Shown piece by piece: positions 26,794 through 35,426 of a stretch of DNA of 64,000 nucleotides (the first letter of the stretch is position 1; the number at the start of each line of letters is the position of its first letter). The position numbers and the translations under genes were made by a program. The stretch is from NCBI RefSeq assembly GCF_003231275.1, contig NZ_QKVL01000003.1:248001-312000 (forward strand), given 5' to 3'. The notes below the pieces were generated by a model. The model was not told the origin of the DNA. It saw nothing but the letters and a program-made list of their open reading frames with translations, and ran no database searches. The stretch comes from Pseudomonas huaxiensis. Lineage in GTDB: Bacteria; Pseudomonadota; Gammaproteobacteria; Pseudomonadales; Pseudomonadaceae.

Positions 26794-27693
26794 TCAGAGA
26801 TTCTCGTCGAGGAAGTTCACCACGGTGCCCATGCACGCCACTCGCTCCTCCACATGGGGCATGTGGCTGGAGTTCTCGAAAATTGCACTCTGGATACCCG
26901 GAATCAGATCGAGGAATGGCTGGATCACCCGTGGCGTGGCCTCGTCATAGCGACCCGAAATCAGCAGGCAGGGCGCGTTGATCTCAGGCAGGTAGTTGGC
27001 GATGGTCCAGTCTTTGGTGCTGCCGGTGATGGTGAACTCATTCGGGCCGGTCATCGCGTGGTACACGGTCGGATCCGCGTCGACCTGGGCAAAGGTGCGC
27101 TCGACCTCTTCCGGCCATGGGCTGAGGCGGCATACGTGCTTGTTGTAGAAGAAGCGGGTCGCCGCCAGGTAATCAGCGGCGAGGTAATCACCCGTCGCCT
27201 CATGCTTGAGCAAGGTAGCCTGAACGTCCTCGGGCAATTCTCCACGCAGGCGATTGGCTTCTTCCATCCAGGTGCCCATGTCGACCGGCGAGTTGGCGAT
27301 TATCAGGCAGCGCAGGCCGGCCGGCCTTCTCGCCGCATGAACACTGCCGAGCATACCGCCCCAGGATTGGCCGAGCAGCGCGTAGCGCTCGCTGATGCCG
27401 AGGTGCTCCAGCAGGTTGTCGAGCTCTTCGAGAAACAGGCTCACCGTCCAGAACGACGGCGGCATATCGGGCAGGTGCGTCGAATGGCCGTTGCCCAATT
27501 GGTCATAGTGGATGACCGGATACCCGCCGGCAGCGACATCCTTGTAAGCGTCGACGTAGTCATAGGTGCAGCCTGGCCCGCCGTGGAGGATGACCAAAGG
27601 AGTGCGACCGTTTTCGAGGTCACCGGTAATGCGGTACCAGGTCTGGTGGCTGCCAAACGGGGCAAAACCTTCACGCGATTTGATGAGTTCCAT
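26794..27693 (-). CDS. pip: Proline-iminopeptidase-like alpha/beta hydrolase
   Basis: A 299-residue S33-type hydrolase that would cleave N-terminal Pro or a similar residue, or an amide, from a peptide. The oxyanion segment [11 protein letters not shown] is at about 50, the nucleophile elbow [10 protein letters not shown] near 120, the acid in GRYDEATP, and the His in [14 protein letters not shown] 27693 is preferred (GGAGCCGG upstream); an earlier start at 27729 would add twelve residues. It lies downstream of a 20-bp lux-box-like palindrome and next to a LuxR-type gene. In plant-associated bacteria, pip genes are targets of such LuxR solos. Confidence 0.85.
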   Translation of the reverse strand: MELIKSREGFAPFGSHQTWYRITGDLENGRTPLVILHGGPGCTYDYVDAYKDVAAGGYPVIHYDQLGNGHSTHLPDMPPSFWTVSLFLEELDNLLEHLGISERYALLGQSWGGMLGSVHAARRPAGLRCLIIANSPVDMGTWMEEANRLRGELPEDVQATLLKHEATGDYLAADYLAATRFFYNKHVCRLSPWPEEVERTFAQVDADPTVYHAMTGPNEFTITGSTKDWTIANYLPEINAPCLLISGRYDEATPRVIQPFLDLIPGIQSAIFENSSHMPHVEERVACMGTVVNFLDENL

Positions 27694-27724
27694 TTCATCC
27701 GGCTCCGTGCGAATTGTGGCACTC

Positions 27725-27771
27725 ACCATAGCGGCTGCCGCGTCAGCGCATAACTAGAGAATTCTCTAGGT
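27725..27771 (-). promoter_or_regulatory. lux box and -10 for the leftward hydrolase gene
   Basis: 27752-27771 read leftward is ACCTAGAGAATTCTCTAGTT, with a perfect 16-bp palindrome (CTAGAGAATTCTCTAG, 27754-27769) at its core and the ACCT-N12-A/C ends of lux boxes. TATGGT at 27730-27725 is 21 bases downstream, as expected for LuxR activation from a site at the -35 region. Confidence 0.65.
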
Positions 27772-27791
27772 TTTCGGGATTTTTCCGGCAG

Positions 27792-28550
27792 CTAACCCTC
27801 CAATAGCCGGTAATGCACGGCACGGGCCACCGCCTGGACCCGATTTTTTGCACCCAGCTTGTGCATCGCCGAGGTCAAATGCAGGGAAATCGTGGCCAGT
27901 GAGCGGTTCAATTGCTCGGCGATCTGCGCGGCGGTCAGGCCGTCGGCGGCCCAACGCAGGCATTCACGCTCACGCCGGGTCAGGCGAACGGTCTGCACCG
28001 CAGCTTCTTTGCCCAGCAAGGGATACGCCGCCTCCTGAAAGGCATGGGCGATCAGGCCAAACTCGGCAAGGCTGTGGCGCGCTTCCTCCAGGTCGCTGTC
28101 GCGGACCTCGGAACGCAGCGCAGTCATGGTCGCCAGCCCGCCACGCGGCATGTGGATGGGCACGGTAACGCCGCAGGTGAGTTGGGCATCTCTCAGGTAA
28201 CTGGCCACCGGGGCGTGGCGCCGGTCGATGTGCTGCTGCAGGACCGTCTTTCGCTTCGCCTCATAGGACCAGACGAACGGCGCGATGGCGGAAAGGGCAA
28301 GGTGCTGGACCGGATCGATCTGGTAGAAGCCTGAAACCCAGAGGTCTTCCCAGTCTTTCGGTGTATGACGTACGCGCACGACGGCGGGGGTGATCAGTTC
28401 GCCGACATGATCCAGCGGAACCGCACTGTAGTCATACACCAGCGTATCGAAGCCGAGCTGCGTCGCCATGTCGGCAACGCTGTCTATCTGTTCGTCCAGG
28501 CTCCTGCCAGACAACAGACGGGTATTGAGGTCAGCCAGCTTGGCCTGCAT
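27792..28550 (-). CDS. pipR: LuxR-solo regulator of the PipR/PsoR/OryR type
   Basis: A 252-residue LuxR-family protein with an N-terminal autoinducer-type domain (about 10-160) and a C-terminal GerE helix-turn-helix (LTRRERECLRWAADGLTAAQ, then ATISLHLTSAMHKLGAKNRV). In the ligand pocket, the stretch KDWEDLWVSGFYQIDP has Trp at the place of the Tyr61 of TraR, one of the hallmark changes of plant-associated LuxR solos that sense plant compounds rather than acyl-homoserine lactones. No luxI is present. It sits between two pip-like genes and a peptide transporter, matching the PipR locus reported in Pseudomonas sp. GM79, whose signal is an ethanolamine derivative. ATG 28550 follows GGGAG; GTG 28559 is an alternative. 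Confidence 0.82.
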   Translation of the reverse strand: MQAKLADLNTRLLSGRSLDEQIDSVADMATQLGFDTLVYDYSAVPLDHVGELITPAVVRVRHTPKDWEDLWVSGFYQIDPVQHLALSAIAPFVWSYEAKRKTVLQQHIDRRHAPVASYLRDAQLTCGVTVPIHMPRGGLATMTALRSEVRDSDLEEARHSLAEFGLIAHAFQEAAYPLLGKEAAVQTVRLTRRERECLRWAADGLTAAQIAEQLNRSLATISLHLTSAMHKLGAKNRVQAVARAVHYRLLEG

Positions 28551-28644
28551 TCCTTGCACTCCCTGTTTGTATACCCCTGTTGGATTTCCATCTTGAAGTC
28601 CGGCAAGTAGAATGCCACGGCTCGGCGCGGGACTGCCAGATGAA

Positions 28645-28698
28645 ACCTATAAGAAATACTAGCTTGTAGGCGGCGCATTCTCCTGCGCAGGGTATAGC
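28645..28698 (+). promoter_or_regulatory. Weaker lux-box-like site and -10 for the transporter operon
   Basis: 28645-28664 reads ACCTATAAGAAATACTAGCT, sharing ACCTA and CTAG ends with the stronger box at 27752-27771. TATAGC at 28693-28698 may be the -10. A longer imperfect dyad CCTATAAG-N9-CTTGTAGG (28646-28670) overlaps it. Confidence 0.45.
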
Positions 28699-28727
28699 TG
28701 TAAGCCATTGCCAACAGGAGAGTAGCG

Positions 28728-29618
28728 ATGTGGCGTGAGATGCAACCGGACCAGCAGTTCAACCTATCGGTCGATGGCCACAATCTCGTGGTGTACAGCT
28801 ATGGCGAAGGCGAAGAGGTGCTGCTGTGCCTCAACGGCGGGCCCGGCCTGCCCTGCGACTATCTTCGCGATGCCCATTCCTGGCTCAAGGACAAAGGCCT
28901 GCGGGTCGTGGCGTTCGACCAACTGGGCACCGGCGCCTCCGACCGGCCCGACGATCCTTCCCTGTGGGACATCACCCGCTACGTCGCCGAAGTCGAAACA
29001 GTGCGCGAAAGCCTCGGCCTGGGCCGCGTGCACATGCTCGGCCATTCCTGGGGCGGCTGGCTGGCGATCGAATACGCCATCCATCACCCGCAGGCGCTGA
29101 AATCCCTGATTCTGGAAAACACCGTCGGCGACATCCCGCACCTGTCCAGCGAGCTGGACCGCCTGCGCAACGCCCTCGGCAGCGAAACCGTGGCGATGAT
29201 GCAGCGCTACGAAGCCATCGGTAACCTCGATCATCCCCAGTACCAGGCCGCCATCACCCTGCTCAACTACCGCCATGTCTGCCGTCTGGAAGAATGGCCG
29301 GCGCCGGTCCAGCGGTCGCTGGGCGACTGGAACATGGGGCCGTATGTCGCCATGCAGGGGCCCAACGAGTTCCTCTATACCGGCAACCTCAAGGACTGGA
29401 ATCGCCTGAAGGAAATGGCCGACTTCCGCATGCCGGTGCTGATCACCACCGGCCAGCACGACGAACTCACCCCCGCCTGCGCCCTGCGCATGAAACTCGC
29501 CCTCAACAACGCGGCCGAGCTGCACGTGTTCCCCAACAGCAGCCACATGCCGTTCTACGAAGAACCCCAGGCCTATTTCCCGGTGTTGCTGGATTTCCTG
29601 CAACGTCACCGGGGCTGA
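28728..29618 (+). CDS. pip: Second proline-iminopeptidase-like hydrolase
   Basis: A 296-residue S33-type hydrolase with LNGGPGLPCDYL (oxyanion), LGHSWGGWLAIEY (nucleophile elbow), GQHDELTP (acid) and NSSHMPFYEEP (His). It is clearly related to the product of 26794-27693 but not a recent duplicate. The ATG follows ACAGGAGAG. It heads an operon with a complete peptide ABC transporter starting 3 bases after its stop, so it probably acts in the cytosol on imported peptides or amides. Confidence 0.87.
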   Translation: MWREMQPDQQFNLSVDGHNLVVYSYGEGEEVLLCLNGGPGLPCDYLRDAHSWLKDKGLRVVAFDQLGTGASDRPDDPSLWDITRYVAEVETVRESLGLGRVHMLGHSWGGWLAIEYAIHHPQALKSLILENTVGDIPHLSSELDRLRNALGSETVAMMQRYEAIGNLDHPQYQAAITLLNYRHVCRLEEWPAPVQRSLGDWNMGPYVAMQGPNEFLYTGNLKDWNRLKEMADFRMPVLITTGQHDELTPACALRMKLALNNAAELHVFPNSSHMPFYEEPQAYFPVLLDFLQRHRG

Positions 29619-29621
29619 TCG

Positions 29622-30569
29622 ATGAATCTGGCGCGCTACCGGTTTGTCCTGACCCGTCCGTTGCAACTGCTGCCCGTGCTGCTCGGTATCAGCCTCATCA
29701 CCTTCGTGCTGGTCCGCTCGATTCCCGGCGACCCGGCGCGGGCGCTGCTCGGCGCCCGCAGCACGCCGGACGCGATCCAGAAGATCCGCGCCCAGTACGC
29801 GCTGGACGAGCCGATCTGGACGCAATACCTGTACTTCCTGAAAAACCTGCTCAACGGCGACCTCGGCCAGTCCCTGCTGTACAAGATCGACGCGCTGAAG
29901 CTGATCACCACGCGCATCGAGCCGACCCTGATGCTGGTGTTCGGCAGCGTGCTGCTGGCGCTGATCATCGCCGTGCCGCTGGCCACCATCGCCGCACGCA
30001 ACAAGGGCGGCTGGGCCGACAACCTGATTCGCCTGTTCACCACCGCAGGCCTCGGCCTGCCGGCGTTCTGGCTGGGGCTGATGCTGATTCTGCTGTTCAG
30101 CGTGCACTGGGGGCTGTTTCCGGTGTCCGGCTATGGCCGCACCTGGGACGACAAACTGCACCACCTGGTGCTGCCCTGCCTGACCATCGCTTTGGCGCTG
30201 TCCGCCGTGCTGGTGCGCAACCTGCGCGCCAGCATGCTGCTGGAAATGCAGGCTGATCACGTCACCGCCGCCCGCGCCCGCGGCCTCTCGGAAAACGCGG
30301 TGTTTCGCCGCCACGTCCTGCCCAATTCCATGGTGCCCACGGTCAACCTGCTGGCGGTCAACATCGGCTGGCTGATCAGCGGCACGGTGGTGATCGAAAG
30401 CCTGTTTTCCCTGCCCGGCATCGGCCAGTTGCTGGTCCGCGGGATCTTCACCCGCGACTACATGGTGGTTCAGGGCGTGGCGATGGTGCTGGCCTGCGCC
30501 ACGGTGGCGGTCAACTTCATCGCCGACGTGGTGACCACCGCCATCGACCCGCGGGTGACGATCCAATGA
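29622..30569 (+). CDS. Peptide ABC transporter permease, DppB/GsiC type
   Basis: A 315-residue inner-membrane permease. It starts with the family's TM1 stretch (LQLLPVLLGISLITFVLVR) and IPGDPARALLG, and has the EAA-loop region ARARGLSENAVFRRHVLPNS that contacts the ATPases. It overlaps the next gene by 4 bases (ATGA). With its neighbours it forms a full importer (two permeases, two ATPases, one binding protein). Confidence 0.92.
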   Translation: MNLARYRFVLTRPLQLLPVLLGISLITFVLVRSIPGDPARALLGARSTPDAIQKIRAQYALDEPIWTQYLYFLKNLLNGDLGQSLLYKIDALKLITTRIEPTLMLVFGSVLLALIIAVPLATIAARNKGGWADNLIRLFTTAGLGLPAFWLGLMLILLFSVHWGLFPVSGYGRTWDDKLHHLVLPCLTIALALSAVLVRNLRASMLLEMQADHVTAARARGLSENAVFRRHVLPNSMVPTVNLLAVNIGWLISGTVVIESLFSLPGIGQLLVRGIFTRDYMVVQGVAMVLACATVAVNFIADVVTTAIDPRVTIQ

Positions 30570-31426
30570 GCGGCAGCCCGAGCGTCGCCGTCCCCGCTCG
30601 CTGGCGCCTGCGCTGGCAGCTCGGCAATGGCCGCCTGACCTTGTATTTCGGCCTCGCCATCGTGCTCGGCTGGATCCTGCTGGCGCTGTTCGCGCCCTGG
30701 GTCGCGCCCTACGACCCGTTGCTGCAGAACGGCGACATGCGCCTTGCCGCGCCGAGCCTGGCGTACCCCTTTGGCACCGACAACTTCGGCCGCGACATCC
30801 TTTCCCGGGTGATCTGGGGCGCACGCATCGACCTGCAGATGGCGTTGATCGGGGTGATCTTCCCGTTCCTGCTCGGCACCTGCATCGGCGCCATCTCCGG
30901 TTATGTCGGCGGGCGCCTGGACGCGCTGTGCATGCGCCTGATCGATATCGTTCTGGCCTTCCCTTTTCTGGTGCTGATGCTGGCGATCATGGCCATTCTC
31001 GGCCCGGGGCTGAGCAGCTTTTATATCGCCATGGCGCTGGTCGGCTGGGTGTCCTACGCGCGACTGATCCGCTCGCAGATCCTCGTGCTCAAGGAAAGTG
31101 ACTTTGCCCTGGCGGCCAAGAGCCTGGGTTTCAGCCACCGGCGCATCCTGTTCGGCCACCTGATGCCCAACGCCCTGTTCAGCTCGGTGGTGTTCTGCAT
31201 GTCCGACGCCGTGCTGGTGCTGCTCAATGGCGCGGCGGTCAGCTACCTCGGCCTCGGCGTGCAACCGCCCACCGCCGAATGGGGCACGATGGTTGCGGAA
31301 GGACAGAGCTTCATCACCAGCGCCTGGTGGATCTGCACCTTCCCGGGCCTGGCCGTGGTGACCCTGGCCATGGGCTTCAGCCTGTTGGCCGACGGGGTCG
31401 CCGAACGTCTGGGAGACCGTTCATGA
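30566..31426 (+). CDS. Peptide ABC transporter permease, DppC/GsiD type
   Basis: A 286-residue permease with the DppC pattern: a first TM followed by APWVAPYDPLLQ, then YPFGTDNFGRDILSRVIWGA, and the EAA loop AAKSLGFSHRRILFGHLMPN. Overlaps of 4 bases on both sides indicate translational coupling with the first permease and the first ATPase. Confidence 0.92.
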   Translation: MSGSPSVAVPARWRLRWQLGNGRLTLYFGLAIVLGWILLALFAPWVAPYDPLLQNGDMRLAAPSLAYPFGTDNFGRDILSRVIWGARIDLQMALIGVIFPFLLGTCIGAISGYVGGRLDALCMRLIDIVLAFPFLVLMLAIMAILGPGLSSFYIAMALVGWVSYARLIRSQILVLKESDFALAAKSLGFSHRRILFGHLMPNALFSSVVFCMSDAVLVLLNGAAVSYLGLGVQPPTAEWGTMVAEGQSFITSAWWICTFPGLAVVTLAMGFSLLADGVAERLGDRS

Positions 31427-32409
31427 GCACACCGCTGCTTCAGGTCGAAGACCTCAGCGTGATCGCCCGCCTTGAGGGGCGCGATGTCGCGGTGGTCGAT
31501 CGGCTGTCGTTCAGCCTCGGCGAAGGCGAGATTCTTGGTCTGGTGGGCGAAAGCGGCTCGGGCAAGACCATGGCCTGCCGCGGCCTGATGCGCCTGCTGC
31601 CGTCGCCGAAGCTGCGGGTCGAAGGCAAGGCCGTGCACCTGGCCGGAAACAACCTGCTGCACCTGGACGAGGCCGGCATGCGCCGCATGCGCGGGCGCGA
31701 GTTGGGGATGATTTTCCAGAACCCCAGCAGCCACCTCGACCCGCTGATGCGCATCGGCGAGCAGATCGCCGAAGGCATCCGCCTGCACCAGGGCGCCTCG
31801 CGCAGCGAAGCGCGAGCGCAGGCCATCGACGTGCTGCGCCAGGTCGGCATTCCCGATCCGCAGTCGCGGGTCGATAACTACCCGCACGAATTCTCCGGCG
31901 GCATGCGCCAGCGGGCGATGATCGCCGTGGCCTTGGGCTGCAACCCGAAAGTGCTGATCGCCGACGAGCCGACCACTGCGCTGGACGTAACGGTGCAGGC
32001 GCAGATCCTCCGCCTGCTGCTGGAACTGCGCGACAGCCGCGGCTTGTCGATCATCCTCATCAGCCACGACCTCGGCGTGGTGGCGCAGACCTGCGACAGC
32101 ATCGCCGTGATGTACGCCGGCCGCCTCTGCGAACTCGGCAGCAAGCAAGACCTCCTGGCAAACCCGCAACATCCGTACAGCGCCGGCCTGCTCGCCTGCC
32201 ACCCGGCGGCGCAGAGCACTCATCGGCTGATGAACACCATTCCCGGGCAACCGCCCTTGCTCGACGCCATGCCCCAGGGCTGTCGTTTCGGCCCGCGTTG
32301 CGCACACGCCGCGCCTACCTGCCGCGAGCAGTTGCCGGAGCTGCGGGAAACCACGCCCGGCCACCGCCTCGCCTGCCACACGCCGCTGTTTGCCGGAGAT
32401 GTGTCATGA
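31423..32409 (+). CDS. Peptide ABC transporter ATPase, DppD/OppD type
   Basis: A 328-residue nucleotide-binding subunit: Walker [10 protein letters not shown]-loop [10 protein letters not shown], signature FSGGMRQR, Walker [14 protein letters not shown]-loop ISHDLG, and a C-terminal Cys-containing extension ([11 protein letters not shown]) typical of oligopeptide ATPases. The ATG at 31423 overlaps the previous stop; a longer open frame upstream lies within the permease gene. Confidence 0.93.
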   Translation: MSTPLLQVEDLSVIARLEGRDVAVVDRLSFSLGEGEILGLVGESGSGKTMACRGLMRLLPSPKLRVEGKAVHLAGNNLLHLDEAGMRRMRGRELGMIFQNPSSHLDPLMRIGEQIAEGIRLHQGASRSEARAQAIDVLRQVGIPDPQSRVDNYPHEFSGGMRQRAMIAVALGCNPKVLIADEPTTALDVTVQAQILRLLLELRDSRGLSIILISHDLGVVAQTCDSIAVMYAGRLCELGSKQDLLANPQHPYSAGLLACHPAAQSTHRLMNTIPGQPPLLDAMPQGCRFGPRCAHAAPTCREQLPELRETTPGHRLACHTPLFAGDVS

Positions 32410-33380
32410 CCACGCTGTTGCAGGTCAAGGACCTGCAGGTGCAGTTTCCCGCTGCGGGCAGTGGCCTGTTCGGCTTGCGCCCGCGCAAGGTCAGCGCGGT
32501 CAACGGCGCTTCGCTGGAGCTGAGGGCCGGCGAAACCCTCGGACTGGTCGGCGAGTCCGGCTGCGGCAAAAGCACCCTGGCCCGCGCCATCCTGCACCTG
32601 AACCAGACGGCCGGCGGGCAGATTCTCTTCGACGGCATCGACATGGCCCACGGCAGCAAGGCCGACATCGCACGCCTGCGCCATGAAACCGCGATGATTT
32701 TCCAGGACCCGTACACCGCCCTGAACCCGCGCCAGAGCATCGGCCAGATTCTCGCCGAAGTGCTGCGGGTGCAGCGCAAAGTGCCGGCGCAGCAGGTCGA
32801 GGCGCGAGTGGCCGAACTGCTGAATCTGGTCGGCCTGCGCCCGGAACTGGCCGATCGCAAGCCGCGCTCGCTCAGTGGCGGCCAGTGCCAGCGGGTCGGT
32901 ATCGCCCGGGCGCTGGCCATCGAGCCGCGGCTGATCGTCGCCGACGAATGCGTCGCCGCGCTGGACGTGTCGATCCAGGGCCAGATCATCAACCTGCTGC
33001 TGGAGCTGCGCGAACGCATGGACCTCGCGCTGCTGTTCATCACCCACGACCTGACCGTGGTGCGCCGGCTGTGCGACCGGGTGGCGGTGATGTACCTCGG
33101 GCGCATCGTCGAGGAAGGTCCGGTCCGCGACGTCTTCGAAGCGCCGCGTCACCCGTATACCGCCGCGCTGATGCAGTCGATCGCTGATATCGACCCGGCG
33201 CGCCGCCTGCCCGAGCAACCACTGCCGGGCGAACCGCCGAGCCCGCTGCACCTGCCGTCGGGCTGCGCGTTCCATCCGCGTTGCCGACACGCCCTGCCGG
33301 TATGCCGCGAAACCTCTCCACCCACCCATTCGCTGGGCGCACGGCGCTACACCTGCGTCCACCCGGAGCCGTTGTACTGA
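32406..33380 (+). CDS. Peptide ABC transporter ATPase, DppF/OppF type
   Basis: A 324-residue partner ATPase: Walker A GESGCGKST, Q-loop FQDPYTALNPR, signature LSGGQCQR, Walker B LIVADECVAALD (Cys where Pro is usual), H-loop ITHDLTVV, and a C-terminal CAFHPRCRHALPVC motif. The 4-base overlap with the previous gene marks the same operon. Confidence 0.93.
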   Translation: MTTLLQVKDLQVQFPAAGSGLFGLRPRKVSAVNGASLELRAGETLGLVGESGCGKSTLARAILHLNQTAGGQILFDGIDMAHGSKADIARLRHETAMIFQDPYTALNPRQSIGQILAEVLRVQRKVPAQQVEARVAELLNLVGLRPELADRKPRSLSGGQCQRVGIARALAIEPRLIVADECVAALDVSIQGQIINLLLELRERMDLALLFITHDLTVVRRLCDRVAVMYLGRIVEEGPVRDVFEAPRHPYTAALMQSIADIDPARRLPEQPLPGEPPSPLHLPSGCAFHPRCRHALPVCRETSPPTHSLGARRYTCVHPEPLY

Positions 33381-33414
33381 AGAAATACACCTCATCATCA
33401 AAAGGAGCTTGAGC

Positions 33415-34956
33415 ATGAAACCCGGAGCACTGAAGTTACTCACCGCAGCATTGCTGGCCGCCAGCGCCCTGACCAGTGGCCTGGCCCACGCGGCGGGGGT
33501 ATTGACCATCGGCTGCCGTGAGGAAAGCACCACCTTCGATCCGATCCGAAGCGCGCAGAACCGCGACAGTTGGGTCTTCGCCAACGTCTACGACGTGCTG
33601 ATCCGGGTGGACAACAGCGGCACCAAGCTGATCCCGGGGCTGGCGGAAAGCTGGAAGGTCTCCGATGACGGCCTGACCTACACCTTCAAGATCCGCGATG
33701 CCAAGTTCTCCGACGGCTCGCCCCTCACCGCCAGCGATGCCGCCTTCTCACTGCTGCGCATCCGCGACAACCCCGCTTCGCTGTGGGCCGACTCCTACAA
33801 AATCATCGACAAAGCCGAAACGCCGGATGACCGCACCCTGGTCGTGACCCTGAAGAACAAGTCGGTGCCGTTCCTCGCGCAACTGGGCACCGCCAACGTC
33901 TCGATCCTGTCGAAGAAAGCCATGGACAAGATCGGCGAGGAAGCCTACGCCCAGGACCCGGTGACCTCCGGTGCGTTCAAGGTCAAGGAATGGCTGCGTG
34001 GCGACCGGGTGATCCTGGAAAAGAACCCCAACTACTGGGAAGCCGACAAGGTCAGCCTGGATGGCGTGGAGTGGATTTCCATCCCCGACGACAACACCCG
34101 CATGCTCAAGGTGCAGGCCGGTGAGCTGGACACGGCGATCTTCGTGCCGTTCTCCCGCGTCGACGCGTTGCAGAAAGACCCGAACCTGAACATCCACGTC
34201 GACCCGTCGACCCGTGAAGATCACCTGCTGATCAACCACTCGAAAGGCCTGCTGGGCAAAACCGAAGTGCGCGAAGCGATCGACCTGGCGATCGACAAGA
34301 AAGCCCTGGTCAGCACCGTGACCTTCGGCCATGGCGAAGTGGCGTATTCCTACATTCCGAAGGGCGCGCTGTACCACAACGCCAACAACCTGCAACGCCC
34401 GTACGACCCGGCCAAGGCGCGCGAGCTGCTGAAAAAGGCCGGCGCCGAAGGGCTGAAGGTCAACTACGTGGTCAACGCCGGCAACGAGGCCGACGAGCAG
34501 ATCGCCGTGCTGGTGCAGAAGCAACTGGCGGACGTCGGCATCACCGCCACCCTGCAGAAGGTCGACCCGACCGCGAGCTGGCAGATGCTGGTGGACGGCG
34601 ACTACGACCTGTCGGTGATGTACTGGACCAACGACGTGCTCGACCCGGACCAGAAGAGCACCTTCGTACTGGGTGATGACACCAACCAGAACTACATGAC
34701 CCGCTACAAGAACGAGAAGGTCAAGGACCTGGTCGCTGCGGCGCGGGTCGAGACTGATCCGGTCAAGCGTGGGCAGATGTATCAGGAACTGCAGAAACTG
34801 GCGAAACAGGACGTGCACTGGATCGACCTGTACTACAGCCCGTACATCAACATCTCACGCAGCAATATCCAGAACTTCCTGCAGAACCCGTTGGGGCGGT
34901 TCACCCTGGAAGAGACGGTGAAGCTGGAGCCTGGGGTTAAAACGGCGAAGAACTGA
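33415..34956 (+). CDS. Peptide ABC transporter substrate-binding protein
   Basis: A 513-residue periplasmic protein of the DppA/OppA (SBP_bac_5) family. Signal peptide 1-27 ends in LAHA-A, followed by TTFDPIRSAQNRDSWVFANVYD and GLAESWKVSDDGLTYTFKIR, the family's entry signature. ATG 33415 follows AAAGGAG by 8 bases. It closes the operon; in the PipR system of Pseudomonas GM79, such a transporter is needed for response to leaf extract. Ligand unknown. Confidence 0.92.
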   Translation: MKPGALKLLTAALLAASALTSGLAHAAGVLTIGCREESTTFDPIRSAQNRDSWVFANVYDVLIRVDNSGTKLIPGLAESWKVSDDGLTYTFKIRDAKFSDGSPLTASDAAFSLLRIRDNPASLWADSYKIIDKAETPDDRTLVVTLKNKSVPFLAQLGTANVSILSKKAMDKIGEEAYAQDPVTSGAFKVKEWLRGDRVILEKNPNYWEADKVSLDGVEWISIPDDNTRMLKVQAGELDTAIFVPFSRVDALQKDPNLNIHVDPSTREDHLLINHSKGLLGKTEVREAIDLAIDKKALVSTVTFGHGEVAYSYIPKGALYHNANNLQRPYDPAKARELLKKAGAEGLKVNYVVNAGNEADEQIAVLVQKQLADVGITATLQKVDPTASWQMLVDGDYDLSVMYWTNDVLDPDQKSTFVLGDDTNQNYMTRYKNEKVKDLVAAARVETDPVKRGQMYQELQKLAKQDVHWIDLYYSPYINISRSNIQNFLQNPLGRFTLEETVKLEPGVKTAKN

Positions 34957-35426
34957 GACAGGGCCTCATGGCTGCATGACGGCCATGAGGCGCCAGTCCG
35001 AAGATCGGGTAGCGGCTACCAGGTGCTAGCCGACAGTTTTTCAGCGTGCTTGGGATCGAGCGCCGCGCGGGCGGCGCATCGCGACGGTTCGGCGCCCCGA
35101 CGAGCTCGCTCCTACATCGGTTGCAACGTGCCATGGCTTTTGAGAGTTGGGTTGCCAGCCCTTGGCGCCTGGCGAAGAATCGCTGGGAAGCTGTTGAGGT
35201 CGACTCGATACCGCGCCGTACAAACAAGGCGCCAACCATGGCCTGACAGACATAGGTACGTTGCAAACCACTGTAGGAGCGAGCTTGCTCGCGATGCGCC
35301 GCCCGGGCGGCGCTCGATCTGAAGGACGCTGGAAAGCTTACGACATGCACCTGATAGCCATTGCCCGGCTTTATGACAAGCGCCTTCCAATCACCACATG
35401 ATCGAAAGATGCGAGCCAGCGATGCT
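34957..35426. other. Intergenic stretch made largely of a long imperfect inverted repeat
   Basis: 470 bases without a convincing gene. Short frames on both strands (35023-35390) are read from the repeat itself. Most of the stretch is the REP-containing inverted repeat described separately. The part nearest 34957 has ATGGCTGCATGACGGCCAT, a weak hairpin after the binding-protein gene. Confidence 0.6.
35037..35337. repeat. Long imperfect inverted repeat containing REP cores
   Basis: Arm 35037-35132 and arm 35255-35337 are reverse complements over about 80 bases. They share an outer part with CAGCGT and GATCGAGCGCCGC, a REP core GAGCTCGCTCCTAC or its complement, and an inner TTGCAACGTGCC/GGTACGTTGCAA. 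Arm 1 has an extra block of about 12 bases (CGGTTCGGCGCC region). The 122-base centre is unique. Far larger than a normal REPIN pair. Confidence 0.7.

Noticed and set aside
28764..30824. Long minus-strand frame opposite the hydrolase and transporter genes
   Set aside because: Composition is Arg/His/Gln-rich with no family pattern; the plus strand carries clear genes with overlaps and SDs.
34957..35426. Short frames on both strands read as small proteins
   Set aside because: They are translations of the inverted REP-containing repeat and share the same mirrored sequence.
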